Assembly: GCA_035295225.1 (NCBI GenBank)
Contig: DATGJI010000059.1
Coordinates: forward strand, 1-64,000
Source: Candidatus Eremiobacteraceae bacterium
GTDB taxonomy: Bacteria > Vulcanimicrobiota > Vulcanimicrobiia > Eremiobacterales > Eremiobacteraceae
Direction of reading: 5' to 3'
Length of the DNA stretch: 64,000 bases
Under the pieces are notes generated by a model. The model saw only the letters and a program-made list of their open reading frames with translations. It did no database searches and had not been told where the DNA came from. The position numbers and the translations under genes were made by a program. Every line of letters starts with the position of its first letter. The stretch's first letter is position 1. Shown in pieces: positions 35,001 through 43,065 of the stretch.

Positions 35001-35670
35001 CCGATGGAAGCATCCCAAGCGCGGGCTGATCGAGCCCGCGGACTTCGTGCCTCTTGCGGAAGAGACCGGCCTGATCGTGCCGATCGGCGAGTGGGTGCTC
35101 CGCACCGCGTGCGGTCAGGCGCGCCGCTGGCGCGATCACGGCCACGACGGCGTCAGAGTGATGGTGAACATCTCGCCGCGGCAGTTCCAGGACCGTAAGC
35201 TCGGCGCCGTGATCGATCGCGCGCTCTCCGACGCGGCCCTGCCGGCCGACCATTTGGAGCTCGAGATAACGGAGTCCGTCATCATGCGTGACACGGACGA
35301 AACGATTCGCGCGCTCAAAGATCTCAAGGCCAAAGGAATCCGGCTCTCGGTCGACGATTTCGGTACCGGCTACAGCTCCCTTGGCTACCTCAAGTTGTTT
35401 CCGGTCGACGCGCTGAAGATCGATCGGTCATTCGTGCGCGACATCTCGGTCGACGAATTCGACGAGGCCATCGCATCATCCATCATCGGCCTCGCGCGCA
35501 GTTTGCGGCTGCGCGTGATCGCCGAAGGGGTCGAGACGGGCACGCAGCTCGCGTTTCTGCGCCGCGCCGGCTGCGACGAGATGCAAGGGCATCTGTTCAG
35601 CAAAGCCGTGCCGGCGCAAGAATTCGAAGCGCTTCTCTTCGAAGACCGGCGCCTAGATATCGCCGGCTAG
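32089..35670 (+). CDS. REC - multi-PAS - GGDEF - EAL signalling protein
   Basis: A 1193-residue cytoplasmic protein for c-di-GMP turnover. Residues 1-125 are a receiver (VVDDE, phospho-acceptor Asp57). Four to five PAS/PAC domains follow (about 140-260, 270-380, 395-505, 515-625, 640-755), marked by PAC endings such as VTVLVDVTERVRAE and GVAVDITEQHRVEE. GGDEF occupies about 765-925, with intact SGGDEF near 839-844 and an I-site RTGD five residues upstream. EAL runs 935-1185, with EALLRW near 968 and DDFGTGYSSL. Both output domains look catalytically complete. No transmembrane segment is seen. It is preceded by a 156-bp gap and convergent with thiE. Confidence 0.92.
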   Translation: MSVALRVLFVVDDEAHEQAMLAELCSAGFSVEHDRAENEGSVRRALTSARWDILLCDSRVGNLSGLKILSVIRDAAPSIPVAIVSRVSGENNTSEYLQAGACDFIARDEFAKLAPCVRREVASLRSSSGGDVSDDRIRLLTAVIENWDAGVIVYDAVIHEDGFNRIVYANEAVRRYTGFSPAELVGKSPDIFYRGDEHAAARLQIQAAVRAGRACRVDLTHADANGLPMQVEMQTYPIRNAEGMITNWMAVRSDVTAHKRAEEERRATETRLQLLMSQLPVAVLTYDLSMRNTSATGAELRLFRIPLAAMTGMNLRELIRPDDPYRDAVLSMHERAHDGESSSIVKEDENGSFETFVEPFRNADGVIVGSVTVLVDVTERVRAETALRAEESRSRVILEGLPAIVWSVDTDLRWGYSMGAGLKQLGQTPSQMQGVPLSEYFQTDDPDFPPIAAHRRALAGETVNYDITWDNRTNRCHIEPLRDADGNITGVIGIALDVTEEIAAKESVRAAESRVEMLVRQLPALMVTIDPDMHVTWSAGAALSALGLQPAQVDGMNLNGFAADDHPGRIVYRAVRAALAGESAAFDYAWSGRRFNARVEPMRDSSGNISGALGVAVDITEQHRVEEALRKSELSLAAAQEVAHLGNWERDLITRETIWSDECSRIFGLAPGQEKLESDWFYRFDHPDDAETVRRKVAEATSTHTSYNIDHRIIRRDGAVRWVHEQGEFVVDASGVPVKMIGTVLDITDRKQAEDRLAYLAHHDALTDLPNRLMLDDRLSQTIAHAERNGRIASVLFLDLDRFKNINDTLGHAAGDKLLRNVAERLQACLRTGDTVARSGGDEFIIVLADVAHLDDIGIVAGRIVESFAKPFSIDGRELFVSASVGISVFPFDGRAVDDLLRCADTAMYQAKDMGRNNFHFFTANMHANAVARLALEGDLRHAAERGELILHFQPVLDLPTGQIVGAEALLRWKHPKRGLIEPADFVPLAEETGLIVPIGEWVLRTACGQARRWRDHGHDGVRVMVNISPRQFQDRKLGAVIDRALSDAALPADHLELEITESVIMRDTDETIRALKDLKAKGIRLSVDDFGTGYSSLGYLKLFPVDALKIDRSFVRDISVDEFDEAIASSIIGLARSLRLRVIAEGVETGTQLAFLRRAGCDEMQGHLFSKAVPAQEFEALLFEDRRLDIAG

Positions 35671-36297
35671 CGAGAGCGCGCGCAGCATCGCCTGCGCCGC
35701 ACTGCGCGGTTGTTCCGACTGAGCGATCCAACGCAACACCGAGACCGACTTCGCGCCCGCGCCGATGACGTCGGCAACAGTTGATGGGTCGATCCCGCCT
35801 ATCGCGAAAAACGGTTTCGCAGCATGCGCGCCGGCGTAGCTGACGAGGTCGAGCCCCGCTGCGGCACGACCGGGTTTCGTGGGCGTCTCCCAGACGGGCC
35901 CGACGCCGAGGTAGTCGACGGACGACGCAAGCGCAGCATCCACCTGCGCCCGCGAGTGCGTGGATAGTCCGATGATCGCATCGCTTCCCACGATCCGTCT
36001 CGCATCGGCAGCGGGCAGGTCGTCTTGACCGAGATGGACGCCGTCGGCATGCGCCAGCAGGGCGATGTCGGGCCGATCGTTTACGATGAACGGCACGCCG
36101 AGCCGGCGGCACGTCGATGCGCAGCGGCGCGCGACGTCGAGCAATGTCAGATCATCCAGCGATTTCTCGCGCAGCTGAACCATGTCCACGCCGCCGCCGA
36201 CCGCCTCCTCGAGAAATTTCTCTATCGGCCGAACCGTGGGCGCCGCGTCCGTTATGAGATAGAGCCGGACCGAGGCCAGGCGATCGGATGGCGGCAA
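35653..36297 (-). CDS. thiE: Thiamine-phosphate synthase
   Basis: A TIM-barrel enzyme of about 214 residues that joins the thiazole and pyrimidine (HMP-PP) moieties into thiamine phosphate. YLITD, VQLREK, VHLGQDDLP, GLSTHS, GVGPVWETPTKPG and FFAIGGID are the family's diphosphate- and thiazole-contacting segments. The start is uncertain: TTG 36297 lies 4 nt after the thiS stop and leaves the expected N-terminus, while longer in-frame starts overlap thiS. It is the last gene of the thiGHSE operon and overlaps the end of the large signalling gene by 18 nt (convergent). Confidence 0.9.
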   Translation of the reverse strand: MPPSDRLASVRLYLITDAAPTVRPIEKFLEEAVGGGVDMVQLREKSLDDLTLLDVARRCASTCRRLGVPFIVNDRPDIALLAHADGVHLGQDDLPAADARRIVGSDAIIGLSTHSRAQVDAALASSVDYLGVGPVWETPTKPGRAAAGLDLVSYAGAHAAKPFFAIGGIDPSTVADVIGAGAKSVSVLRWIAQSEQPRSAAQAMLRALSLAGDI

Positions 36298-36301
36298 GCG
36301 G

Positions 36302-36511
36302 TCAACCGCCGCCGACCATGTGCGCGATCTCAACGGCATCGCCGGCTTCGAGCTCTGTCGTGGTGAACTGTTCGCGCAGAAGCGGTTCACCGTTGAACTC
36401 GACGACGACGGCGTTTGCGACGAGACCCAATTGTTTGACGAGCTCGGCGATGGTGGACCCGCGCTGGACAGAGGTCGACCTCCCATTGACGATCACGGCG
36501 ACGGCGCTCAC
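36302..36511 (-). CDS. thiS: Thiazole-biosynthesis sulfur carrier protein
   Basis: A 69-residue ubiquitin-like protein. VIVNGRSTSVQRGSTIAELV is the typical start of ThiS, and the chain ends in HMVGGG, supplying the C-terminal Gly-Gly that becomes the thiocarboxylate sulfur donor for ThiG. GTG 36511 overlaps the thiH stop (GTGA), showing coupled translation. The adenylating enzyme (ThiF) is not in the window. Confidence 0.9.
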   Translation of the reverse strand: MSAVAVIVNGRSTSVQRGSTIAELVKQLGLVANAVVVEFNGEPLLREQFTTTELEAGDAVEIAHMVGGG

Positions 36512-37638
36512 GCTCGCGATACCGCGGCGGGTTCGGTCATGGTCTCCCAATCTTTGAACACGGGATCGTATCCCGCGGCTCGCAGGGCGCGCGCAACCTC
36601 TTCCGGCGCTCGCAAATCTTCCAAATCGAACTGGCCGCCCGCATCGCCGGGATGTTCGTAGCCGCCTGGTTCCGTGCTCGAGCCGGCGCTCATATGCGTC
36701 ACGCCAAGAGTCGCAAGCCGATCTCGCAGTTTCGCCGGCTCGCGCGTCGAAAGAAAGATGCCGGCGGTCGGGAACGCCAACCGGAAAACGCAGACCAGCT
36801 GAGCGAGGGCCGCGTCGTCGACCGGGTGATTCGGAACGTATCCGCCTTCGGCCGGATTGATGCGCGGAAAGGAGAGGTTGATCTGCGAACGCCAGCAATG
36901 GCGTTCGAGAAAGCGCGCGTGCGCGAAGAGCGCAAGCGCGTCGAAACGCCAGTCCGCCAATCCGAGAAGCGCACCGATCCCGAGATTGCGCATTCCGGCC
37001 TTGCCGGCGCGCTCGAGCGCATCCATACGCCAGGCATATCGTTTCTTTGGACCGCCTAAGTGGTGGGCTGCGTACACGGTCTCATCGTACGTCTCTTGAT
37101 ACAAGACGACTCCGTCGCAGCCGGCGTCGGCGTATGCCCGATAATCCGGTTCCTCGGCAGCGGCGATCTCGAGCGCGACATATGGAATCCTGGCTTTGAC
37201 CTCGCGGATGCATGCGGCGACGTAGTCTGCGCTCACGCGCTTCGGATGTTCCGCAGAGACGAGAAGGACGTTGCGAATTCCTCGCCGCGCAAGCAGCTCG
37301 GATTCCGTCGCGACCTCGGTGAGCCGCAGCGTCTTGCGGCGGATGTCCAGACCTTGGGAGAAACCGCAGTACGTGCACGTGCAGACGCATTCGTTGCTGA
37401 GGTAGAGCGGCGCGAACAGCTGCATGGTTCTGCCGAATCGCTCGATCGTGATCTGCCGCGCGCGTGCGGCGACGTCTGCGAACGCTTCGAGGCCTGCCGG
37501 CGATAGAAGCGCCGCCATCGAGTCGAGCGTCACCGGCGAAGTCGCGAGGCTCGCGCGTATTGCGTCCGAGTCGGCAGATTCAGCACGCGCAAGCGCGGAG
37601 CGTATCGCCCCGCTTTGGAACGATTCGGAAAAAGTCAT
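36508..37638 (-). CDS. thiH: 2-iminoacetate synthase (radical SAM)
   Basis: A 376-residue radical-SAM enzyme that cleaves tyrosine to p-cresol and dehydroglycine for thiazole formation. The 4Fe-4S triad is Cys84, Cys88 and Cys91 (CVCTCTYCGFS, CxxxCxxC). LYQETYDETVYAAHHLGGPKK and SFPRINPAEGG are ThiH-specific segments. It is an oxygen-sensitive route; many aerobes use ThiO instead, so this organism probably has low-oxygen capacity or tolerates the enzyme. The gene starts 7 nt after thiG and overlaps thiS. Confidence 0.92.
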   Translation of the reverse strand: MTFSESFQSGAIRSALARAESADSDAIRASLATSPVTLDSMAALLSPAGLEAFADVAARARQITIERFGRTMQLFAPLYLSNECVCTCTYCGFSQGLDIRRKTLRLTEVATESELLARRGIRNVLLVSAEHPKRVSADYVAACIREVKARIPYVALEIAAAEEPDYRAYADAGCDGVVLYQETYDETVYAAHHLGGPKKRYAWRMDALERAGKAGMRNLGIGALLGLADWRFDALALFAHARFLERHCWRSQINLSFPRINPAEGGYVPNHPVDDAALAQLVCVFRLAFPTAGIFLSTREPAKLRDRLATLGVTHMSAGSSTEPGGYEHPGDAGGQFDLEDLRAPEEVARALRAAGYDPVFKDWETMTEPAAVSRA

Positions 37639-37645
37639 CGGACGG

Positions 37646-38428
37646 TCAGCGGGCCGTGGATGCGAGGAGCCCGCTCAGCGGACTAGACGCGCGAGCGTGT
37701 GTGCGCTCCGGCGCGCGACCCGCCAAGTACGCAAGACGTCCGGCGCTGACGCCTTGGGCAAATGCGCGGGCCATGGCCGGCGGATCTCCCGCTGTCGCGA
37801 TCGCCGTGTTGACGAGGACAGCATCGGCTCCCATCTCCATCGCTGCGGCCGCGTGAGACGGAACGCCGAGGCCCGCGTCGACGATGATCGGCACCGTTGC
37901 CTGCTCGATGATGATCTGAATCGCGTCACGCATGCGCAGCCCCCGACCCGAGCCGATCGGTGCGGCGAGCGGCATCACCGCGGCTGCGCCAACCTCTTCG
38001 AGGCGCTTCGCGAGCACCGGGTCCGCATGGATGTAGGGCAGCACGGTAAAGCCGTCTTCCACCAGCTGCTCGCACGCGCGCAGTGTCTCGATCGGATCCG
38101 GCATCAGATAGCGCGGATCGGGGATGACTTCGACTTTGATCCACGCCGGCAAACCGGCGGTCCGGGCGAGGCGCGCCAGACGTATGGCTTCCTCGGCCGT
38201 CGCGGCACCCGAGGTGTTCGGCAGGATCAGCACTTTCGACCGGTCGATGAAATCGGTGATCGGATTTGTCGGCGTGGAAAGATCGACGCGGCGAAGCGCG
38301 ACGGTCGCCATCTCGGCTCCCGACGCTTCGATGGATTCGGCCATGACCTCGGCGCTGGCGAATTTACCCGTGCCGACGATGAGGCGCGACTCGAACGCCC
38401 GTCCGCCGATTTGAAGCTGATCGGTCAA
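37646..38428 (-). CDS. thiG: Thiazole synthase
   Basis: A 260-residue TIM-barrel enzyme that builds the thiazole phosphate ring from DXP, dehydroglycine and ThiS-thiocarboxylate. [23 protein letters not shown], Lys98 (WIKVEVI, Schiff-base lysine), YLMPDP and the phosphate-binding [17 protein letters not shown] and [18 protein letters not shown] match ThiG. TTG 38428 has GGAG about 11 nt upstream. It is the first gene of thiGHSE. I looked for a TPP riboswitch (CUGAGA, GAUCxGGxUAAU) upstream and found none. Confidence 0.93.
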   Translation of the reverse strand: MTDQLQIGGRAFESRLIVGTGKFASAEVMAESIEASGAEMATVALRRVDLSTPTNPITDFIDRSKVLILPNTSGAATAEEAIRLARLARTAGLPAWIKVEVIPDPRYLMPDPIETLRACEQLVEDGFTVLPYIHADPVLAKRLEEVGAAAVMPLAAPIGSGRGLRMRDAIQIIIEQATVPIIVDAGLGVPSHAAAAMEMGADAVLVNTAIATAGDPPAMARAFAQGVSAGRLAYLAGRAPERTHARASSPLSGLLASTAR

Positions 38429-38448
38429 TACGTTGACTCCGGAAGTTG

Positions 38449-38520
38449 GGTAGGTGTTCGACTCTTTTCTGCGACTGTGAGTCCGAGTCCCCGCGGGCCT
38501 TGACGCAGGAGATACCTACC
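38449..38520 (+). ncRNA. Possible structured leader element
   Basis: A 72-nt segment closed by GGTAGGT (38449-38455) and ACCTACC (38514-38520). A second 7-bp helix pairs TTCTGCG (38467-38473) with CGCAGGA (38504-38510), including one G-U. A CCCGCGGG palindrome and repeated GACTC/GAGTC segments lie inside. It sits between divergent thiG and the 38598 membrane protein gene, so it could be in either leader. It has local resemblance to cobalamin-riboswitch 3' elements (CGACTGTGA, AGGAGATACCT) but lacks the rest of that aptamer. Confidence 0.35.
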
Positions 38521-38597
38521 TTCTCAATCGTAAAGGTTGGTTGGAAGTCGCTGCTGACCTTTGCTGCGGCTTCGTCGCGCTGCTGGAGGAACACGGC

Positions 38598-39479
38598 ATG
38601 GCTATTCGGCCATTTGATCCTGTACAAGAGATCACATCGTCGTTCGGTCCCTTGTCTCGCAACCCGATGCTGTTGCTGCCGAACATCGTCGCCGGCTTGA
38701 TACCCGCGATCCTCATCTTGGTCTTTGGCGGTTTTGCGCTGATCGGGGCGTTCATGTCGCCTTCGACGCTGATGAATCCCGGCTCAATGAGCGGATTCTT
38801 TACACCGACGCTCTTCATCGGGTTCGGTTTGGCGGTGCTCGTCGGAATCGTATTGTCGCTCCTCGCTACCGGTGCGACATACGGCGGAGCCGCTGACGTG
38901 ATCCAGGGTCGGTCAGTCGATGTGCCTTCGCTTATGGCAAATGGAACGAAATACGCCGGAAGTATTTTCGTGTTTGGGTTGATCCTCGCGGTAGTCGGAG
39001 CCTTAGCCGAATTGGTCGTCATCCTGCTAGGGGTGATTTCTCACGGCATCCTCGGCGTTCTCGGTGGAATCGTGCTCTTCTTCGCTGCCATCTATGTCGG
39101 CTTCTTGCTCATCTATGGGTTTGCGGCACTCGTGGTCGGCGGAAGGGGCCCCGTGGACGCGATGCAGGAGTCGGCCGCATTGGCGCGCGCAAACGTCGGC
39201 CCGACGCTCATGGTGGTCCTCGCGGCGATCGTGCTCTTCATCATCACGGCGATCGTGAATGCGATCCTCGGCTTTATCCCGTTTCTGGGCTTTCTCATCG
39301 GCATCGCCATTCAGGGCGCGTGCGCGGCCTTTATCGCTCTTATCTCGGTCAGATTCTACATGCTGCTCTCTGGCCGCGTGTCGCCAACCGTAGCGGCCTC
39401 GCCGAGCATGCCGTCGCCCCCGATGGCGCCGCCGCCGCCGCCATCTCCGCCGATGGCACCGCCTCCCCCAACCCCATAG
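38598..39479 (+). CDS. Polytopic membrane protein with proline-rich C-terminal tail
   Basis: A 293-residue protein from ATG 38598, with GGAGG 9 nt upstream. About six membrane helices are arranged in pairs (NIVAGLIPAILILVFGGFALIGAF, LFIGFGLAVLVGIVLSLLATGA, SIFVFGLILAVVGALAELVVIL, and two Gly-rich later ones). The loop ALVVGGRGPVDAMQESAALARAN resembles YciC/DUF4013-like membrane proteins, which have no settled function. The last ~30 residues are Pro/Ser/Ala-rich and cytoplasmic or disordered. Two tandem hairpin repeats follow the stop. Confidence 0.7.
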   Translation: MAIRPFDPVQEITSSFGPLSRNPMLLLPNIVAGLIPAILILVFGGFALIGAFMSPSTLMNPGSMSGFFTPTLFIGFGLAVLVGIVLSLLATGATYGGAADVIQGRSVDVPSLMANGTKYAGSIFVFGLILAVVGALAELVVILLGVISHGILGVLGGIVLFFAAIYVGFLLIYGFAALVVGGRGPVDAMQESAALARANVGPTLMVVLAAIVLFIITAIVNAILGFIPFLGFLIGIAIQGACAAFIALISVRFYMLLSGRVSPTVAASPSMPSPPMAPPPPPSPPMAPPPPTP

Positions 39480-39484
39480 GAATA

Positions 39485-39547
39485 CCGGCAGGCCGTAAAG
39501 GCCCGCCCTACATTTGCCGGCGGGCCGTAAAGGCCCGCCCTACATTT
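39485..39547. repeat. Two tandem hairpin repeats (GGGCC-GTAAA-GGCCC type)
   Basis: Two ~31-bp units lie head to tail (39486-39515 and 39516-39547). Each ends in GTAAAGGCCCGCCCTACATTT, and each has GGCC(G)-TAAA-GGCC(C) arms. The arms and the CCCTACATTT tail match the repeat at 2391-2442 in inverted form. They lie between convergent genes and may act as terminators. Confidence 0.75.
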
Positions 39548-39556
39548 AAGATGCCA

Positions 39557-40123
39557 TCACTTGAACACAGAATCCGGGATCGCGACGTTGAGTTTGTATG
39601 TGCCGTACGTCGATATCACGTGCGCCTTGTAATTCGGCAGATCGAAATCTGCGGTCTGAGTCCGAGGCAGCAAGAAGCTCTCGACTTGGGCGTTTACCTG
39701 GTGCACGTCGATCGAACCGCCGTTCTTATAGGTGAAGCGCTCGCGCGTGATGCCGAACGTCGAAGGATCGACGTCCACGAGCACCTTTGCGACGTTGCCT
39801 GAGACCTTGGGAATCAGCTGCAGTTCGTTCGGCGATTCCAGCGTCACGTCGTAGGTCTGCTCCCACGTCGCTGGAGTGCCGAGCGTTCCGGCGAGATGCT
39901 TAAACGCATCCGCGACGATCGGCACCGTGTTGAAATCCACCGCGCTCTTGTCGGGCTGACGGAAATAGGCGGTGCCGTCGAGCGCCGTGTGCATCTCCAA
40001 AAAAGAATGGAGGTCAACGTCGAAATGGACCGGCACTTCGTACGAGGTGAGCGCCGCGTTCGGCGCTGCCATTTGCGTGAGCAGTTGGCTGGCAACGGTT
40101 ATGGCCAATAGGATCAAATGCAT
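39557..40123 (-). CDS. Secreted protein, possibly LolA/LolB-like fold
   Basis: A 188-residue protein with a hydrophobic N-terminus (LILLAITVASQLLTQMAAP) that serves as a signal or anchor. The body alternates beta strands, with patterns such as YDVTLESPNELQLIPK, KVLVDVDPSTFGITRERFTYKNGGSI and YKLNVAIPDSVFK. These resemble the half-barrel of outer-membrane lipoprotein-sorting proteins (LolA-like), where a TYKDGS-type turn is common. No sequence motif proves the assignment. ATG 40123 has only a weak ribosome site. It stands alone. Confidence 0.62.
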   Translation of the reverse strand: MHLILLAITVASQLLTQMAAPNAALTSYEVPVHFDVDLHSFLEMHTALDGTAYFRQPDKSAVDFNTVPIVADAFKHLAGTLGTPATWEQTYDVTLESPNELQLIPKVSGNVAKVLVDVDPSTFGITRERFTYKNGGSIDVHQVNAQVESFLLPRTQTADFDLPNYKAHVISTYGTYKLNVAIPDSVFK

Positions 40124-40200
40124 ATTTCATCAACGGAATCGCGCAGCGTCGGGTTCCATAAACGGACTATAAAGGTCGGCGCAGCGTAAAGGTCCGCCCA

Positions 40201-41226
40201 TCAGCGGACGTCTGAAAGGGTGGCCGTGATGGGAAGCGTCAGGTTGCTTGAATGGATGGGGTGGATCTTGTCGGATGGGTTGATGTAATGCATCGCTTGG
40301 TTGACCGCTATCGCGGCTTCGGACGTGCCGCATGCGATCAGCTTTAGTTTTCCGGCATGGCTCACGACATCGCCCGCCGCGTAGATGCCTTTCACGCTCG
40401 TCTCCTGCGTGGCGGTGTCCACGATGATGCCGTTGCCTTCCACGGCGATGCCCCACTCCTTGAGGGTGCCCAGGTCAGAGACGAAACCAAGCGCGCATAA
40501 GATCGAGTCGCATTCGTGCCGGTACGTCTCCTTCGTCTTCTTGTTGACCACGGTGACCGCTTCGACGGAGCCGTCGCCGTGCACGGCTTCGATCTCAAAA
40601 TCGGGTTGGCGGATCAACGCTTTCGACGCACGCAAACGGTCGACCGTGGCCGCGTGCGCGCGGAATGCCGAACGGTGGACCACAGTTACACTCGCCGAGC
40701 GCGGCTCGAGCGCGAGCGCGTAATCCACTGCGGAATCACCGCCTCCGACGATCACCACGTTCTTGCCGGCGAATTCGTCGAACGATCGCGCATAGTAATA
40801 GAGACCGCGTCCTTCGAATCCGGCGGCGCTCGGTGCCGCGAGCTTGCGCGGGGAGAACGCGCCGATACCGGTCGTCAAAACCACCGCCTTTGTGAAATGA
40901 CGGCTTTTGTCGGTCGTGATGGTGAGGATATCGTTCTCGCCGCGCTCGATGTTCAGCACCCGTTCTTCGAGGCACTTCGCGTGCGGCCACTGGAACGCTT
41001 GATCGACGCAGCCCTTCACGAGATCCTGTGCGATGATCGCCGGAAAACCCGGCATGTCGTAGATGTATTTCTCGGGATACAAAGCGTAGAGCTGGCCGCC
41101 AAGTTCGGGCAGCACGTCGATGACCTTCGCCCTCGCGCCGCGCATGCCGGCATAGAAGAGCGCGAAGAGCCCGCTCGGTCCGCCGCCGATTACCGTGATG
41201 TCGAAAACGTCCATGCTACCGTGCAT
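40201..41226 (-). CDS. Ferredoxin-NADP reductase, thioredoxin-reductase-like (YumC type)
   Basis: A 341-residue FAD flavoprotein that transfers electrons between NADPH and ferredoxin or flavodoxin. The N-terminal FAD site is DITVIGGGPSGLFALFYAGMRG; GGQLYALYPEKYIYDMPGFP is the typical FNR/TrxR-like segment; the NADPH site is NVVIVGGGDSAVDYALAL; GIYAAGDVV completes FAD binding. No redox CxxC is present, which separates it from thioredoxin reductase. ATG 41226 is used; ATG 41214 is possible. It is divergent from the DoxX gene with 62 bp between. Confidence 0.88.
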   Translation of the reverse strand: MHGSMDVFDITVIGGGPSGLFALFYAGMRGARAKVIDVLPELGGQLYALYPEKYIYDMPGFPAIIAQDLVKGCVDQAFQWPHAKCLEERVLNIERGENDILTITTDKSRHFTKAVVLTTGIGAFSPRKLAAPSAAGFEGRGLYYYARSFDEFAGKNVVIVGGGDSAVDYALALEPRSASVTVVHRSAFRAHAATVDRLRASKALIRQPDFEIEAVHGDGSVEAVTVVNKKTKETYRHECDSILCALGFVSDLGTLKEWGIAVEGNGIIVDTATQETSVKGIYAAGDVVSHAGKLKLIACGTSEAAIAVNQAMHYINPSDKIHPIHSSNLTLPITATLSDVR

Positions 41227-41288
41227 TGGACGCCGGCCTCTCGTTTCTTCCCGTGGCGCGCAACAGGTGGCGATGCGGCGCCGGACGT

Positions 41289-41780
41289 ATGGCTAGCGCT
41301 ATGGCTGATTTCAAGAACTGCGGCGCATGGCTCGCCGTTTTTCGCATTCTGACCGGCGGGATCTGGCTGGACCACGCATACGGAAAGCTCACCGACCCGC
41401 AGTGGGCCGCACCGAACGGCACGTGTTTTCAGATTCTCACGGGGATGTCCAACGGCACGTCCGGGATCTATCACGATTTCGTCACTGGAGTCGCGCTGCC
41501 GAACATCGGTCTGTTCGCAAATCTCGTCATGTGGGGCGAGACGCTTGTCGGCATATCGCTCGTTCTCGGATTCCTTTCGCGGCTCGGCGGCCTCGCCGGA
41601 TTCCTGCTCGTGCTGCAATATTTCGCGGCGAAAGGCGCCTATGCACATATCGATGCGTACGCCGGATTGGAGACGACGACCGCGATTCTGACGGTGATCA
41701 ATCTCGTTCTTCCGACGGGCACCGTCTTTGGAATTGACGCGCTGTTCGGTCGCCGAAAAGGGGGCCGCGGCCCCGGCTGA
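41289..41780 (+). CDS. DoxX-family membrane protein
   Basis: A 163-residue four-helix membrane protein. AVFRILTGGIWLDHAYGKLT, FANLVMWGETLVGISLVLGFLSRLGGLAGFLLVLQYFAAKGA and the two closing helices match DoxX/DoxD proteins, whose better-studied members include the small subunit of thiosulfate:quinone oxidoreductase and proteins in oxidative-stress complexes. The role here is not known. Starts at 41289 or 41301 both keep the fold. A GGGGCCGCGGCCCC palindrome overlaps the last codons. Divergent placement beside a ferredoxin-NADP reductase may mean a shared redox function. Confidence 0.8.
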   Translation: MASAMADFKNCGAWLAVFRILTGGIWLDHAYGKLTDPQWAAPNGTCFQILTGMSNGTSGIYHDFVTGVALPNIGLFANLVMWGETLVGISLVLGFLSRLGGLAGFLLVLQYFAAKGAYAHIDAYAGLETTTAILTVINLVLPTGTVFGIDALFGRRKGGRGPG

Positions 41781-41875
41781 GAGGGACCGGCGGGCACTGA
41801 TAAGGCTAGGGCAGGCGAATCGGCTCGCCGAAGCCACGGTGCCGGAACCGCGGACATTGCTGTCGGAGGATTTCC

Positions 41876-42778
41876 ATGCTGACCAAGGTCACTCGCCCGT
41901 CACTCGACGATCTCGGCCTGTCGCCCGGTAAACGCGCGCGTCTGCACCGCATGATGTACGAATATGGCCCCGCCAACGGCACGCTGCTGCTGTTGCCGAT
42001 CGATCAAGGCCTCGAACACGGCCCGGTCGATTTCTTCGACAACCCGGACAGCATCGATCCCGACTTCCAGTACGATCTCGCTCTCGACGGCAACTATTCG
42101 GGCATCGCGCTGCACTACGGCCTGGCCAATAAGTATTTCGCCAAATATGCCGGCAAGATTCCGCTCGTGCTCAAGATCAATGGGAAGACCAACATCCCAA
42201 GCGACGACGATCCGTTCTCGCCGCTGACCGCGACGGTTGAAGACGCGGTTCGCCTCGGTGCTGATGCGGTCGGCTACACGCTCTACGTCGGGTCGCCGTC
42301 GCAAGGCGAGGACATCGCGCAATTGACGGACGTTCGCGACGAATGCGACCGCTACGGCATGCCGCTCATCGTGTGGGCGTACCCGCGGGGCGCCGCGATC
42401 AAAACGAAAGGCGGTCAGGACTCGCTCTACGCCGTGGACTATGCGGCGCGCGTGGCATGCGAACTCGGCGCCGACGTCGTCAAGCTCAACGTGCCGAAGG
42501 TCGAACCCAACGACAAACAGCCGAAGCCTTACGGTACCATGGCGATCGGCGAAGAAGAGGCGCTGCGCAAGGTCGTGAGATCGGCCGGCCGCACGCTCGT
42601 CCTCATCTCCGGGGGAAGCAAGATCTCGGACGACGATCTCGTGCACAAAGCGCGGCTTGCGATGGAGGCCGGCGTGACCGGCTTGATATTCGGCCGGAAT
42701 ATGTGGCAGCGCAAGCATGACGGCGCGCTCGCGATCACGGGTCGCATCCACGAGATGCTCAAAGGCTACTCCGGCTGA
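41876..42778 (+). CDS. fbaB: Class I fructose-bisphosphate aldolase (FbaB/DhnA type)
   Basis: A 300-residue Schiff-base aldolase of the DeoC/LacD superfamily, active in glycolysis and gluconeogenesis. LLLLPIDQGLEHGPVDFF is the family's N-terminal signature. LVLKINGKTNIPSDDDPFSPLTATVEDAVRLGADAVG follows, then VVKLNVPK with the likely catalytic Lys203 (or Lys208), and LISGGSKISDDDLVHKARLAMEAGVTGLIFGRN at the phosphate site. ATG 41876 has GGAGGATTT upstream. It is a single gene, 95 bp after doxX. Confidence 0.92.
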   Translation: MLTKVTRPSLDDLGLSPGKRARLHRMMYEYGPANGTLLLLPIDQGLEHGPVDFFDNPDSIDPDFQYDLALDGNYSGIALHYGLANKYFAKYAGKIPLVLKINGKTNIPSDDDPFSPLTATVEDAVRLGADAVGYTLYVGSPSQGEDIAQLTDVRDECDRYGMPLIVWAYPRGAAIKTKGGQDSLYAVDYAARVACELGADVVKLNVPKVEPNDKQPKPYGTMAIGEEEALRKVVRSAGRTLVLISGGSKISDDDLVHKARLAMEAGVTGLIFGRNMWQRKHDGALAITGRIHEMLKGYSG

Positions 42779-42782
42779 CGCA

Positions 42783-43055
42783 TCACCGGTCGCTCGCGTC
42801 GAGCGACGAGTTGAACCCGCGCACCGTGAACCGCAACTTGGCGTCGCGGTTGTAAGGATCGTCGCGTATAAAGGCCTTCGCGGCTTCGTCGTCGGCAGCG
42901 TGCAGGACGTAGAATCCGCCCTTTCCATCCACGAACGGACCAGATTCGGAGACGCGTCCTTCGGCGCGCGCGGCCGCCAAAAAGGCGCGGTGCGCATCCA
43001 CGGTTCGTGCCCGAGCTTCCATGTCCGTATAGTCGATGGTGACGAGAAATCGCAT
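42783..43055 (-). CDS. YciI-like protein
   Basis: A 90-residue YCII-related protein of the dimeric ferredoxin-like fold. MRFLVTIDYTD, AHRAFLAAARAEGRVSESGPFVDGKGGFYVL and DDEAAKAFIRDDPYNRD show the usual pattern. The functional His and Asp of YciI appear as His22 and, in the last helix, the DDPY segment. The family includes dehydrochlorinases and many proteins without known substrate. It lies 10 nt downstream of the Nudix gene on the same strand, at the end of a Lon-domain/Nudix/YciI operon. Confidence 0.82.
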   Translation of the reverse strand: MRFLVTIDYTDMEARARTVDAHRAFLAAARAEGRVSESGPFVDGKGGFYVLHAADDEAAKAFIRDDPYNRDAKLRFTVRGFNSSLDASDR

Positions 43056-43065
43056 TGAGTCCGCG

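Noticed and set aside
38430-38520. TPP riboswitch upstream of thiG
   Set aside because: Neither strand contains the CUGAGA or GAUCxGGxUAAUxCC core.
38449-38520. tRNA gene (72 nt with a 7-bp end stem)
   Set aside because: No T-arm with TTC-A and no D or anticodon arm can be built on either strand.
38467-38520. Complete cobalamin riboswitch
   Set aside because: Only short words of the 3' conserved region are present; the AGGGAA and GGTG core and required length are absent.
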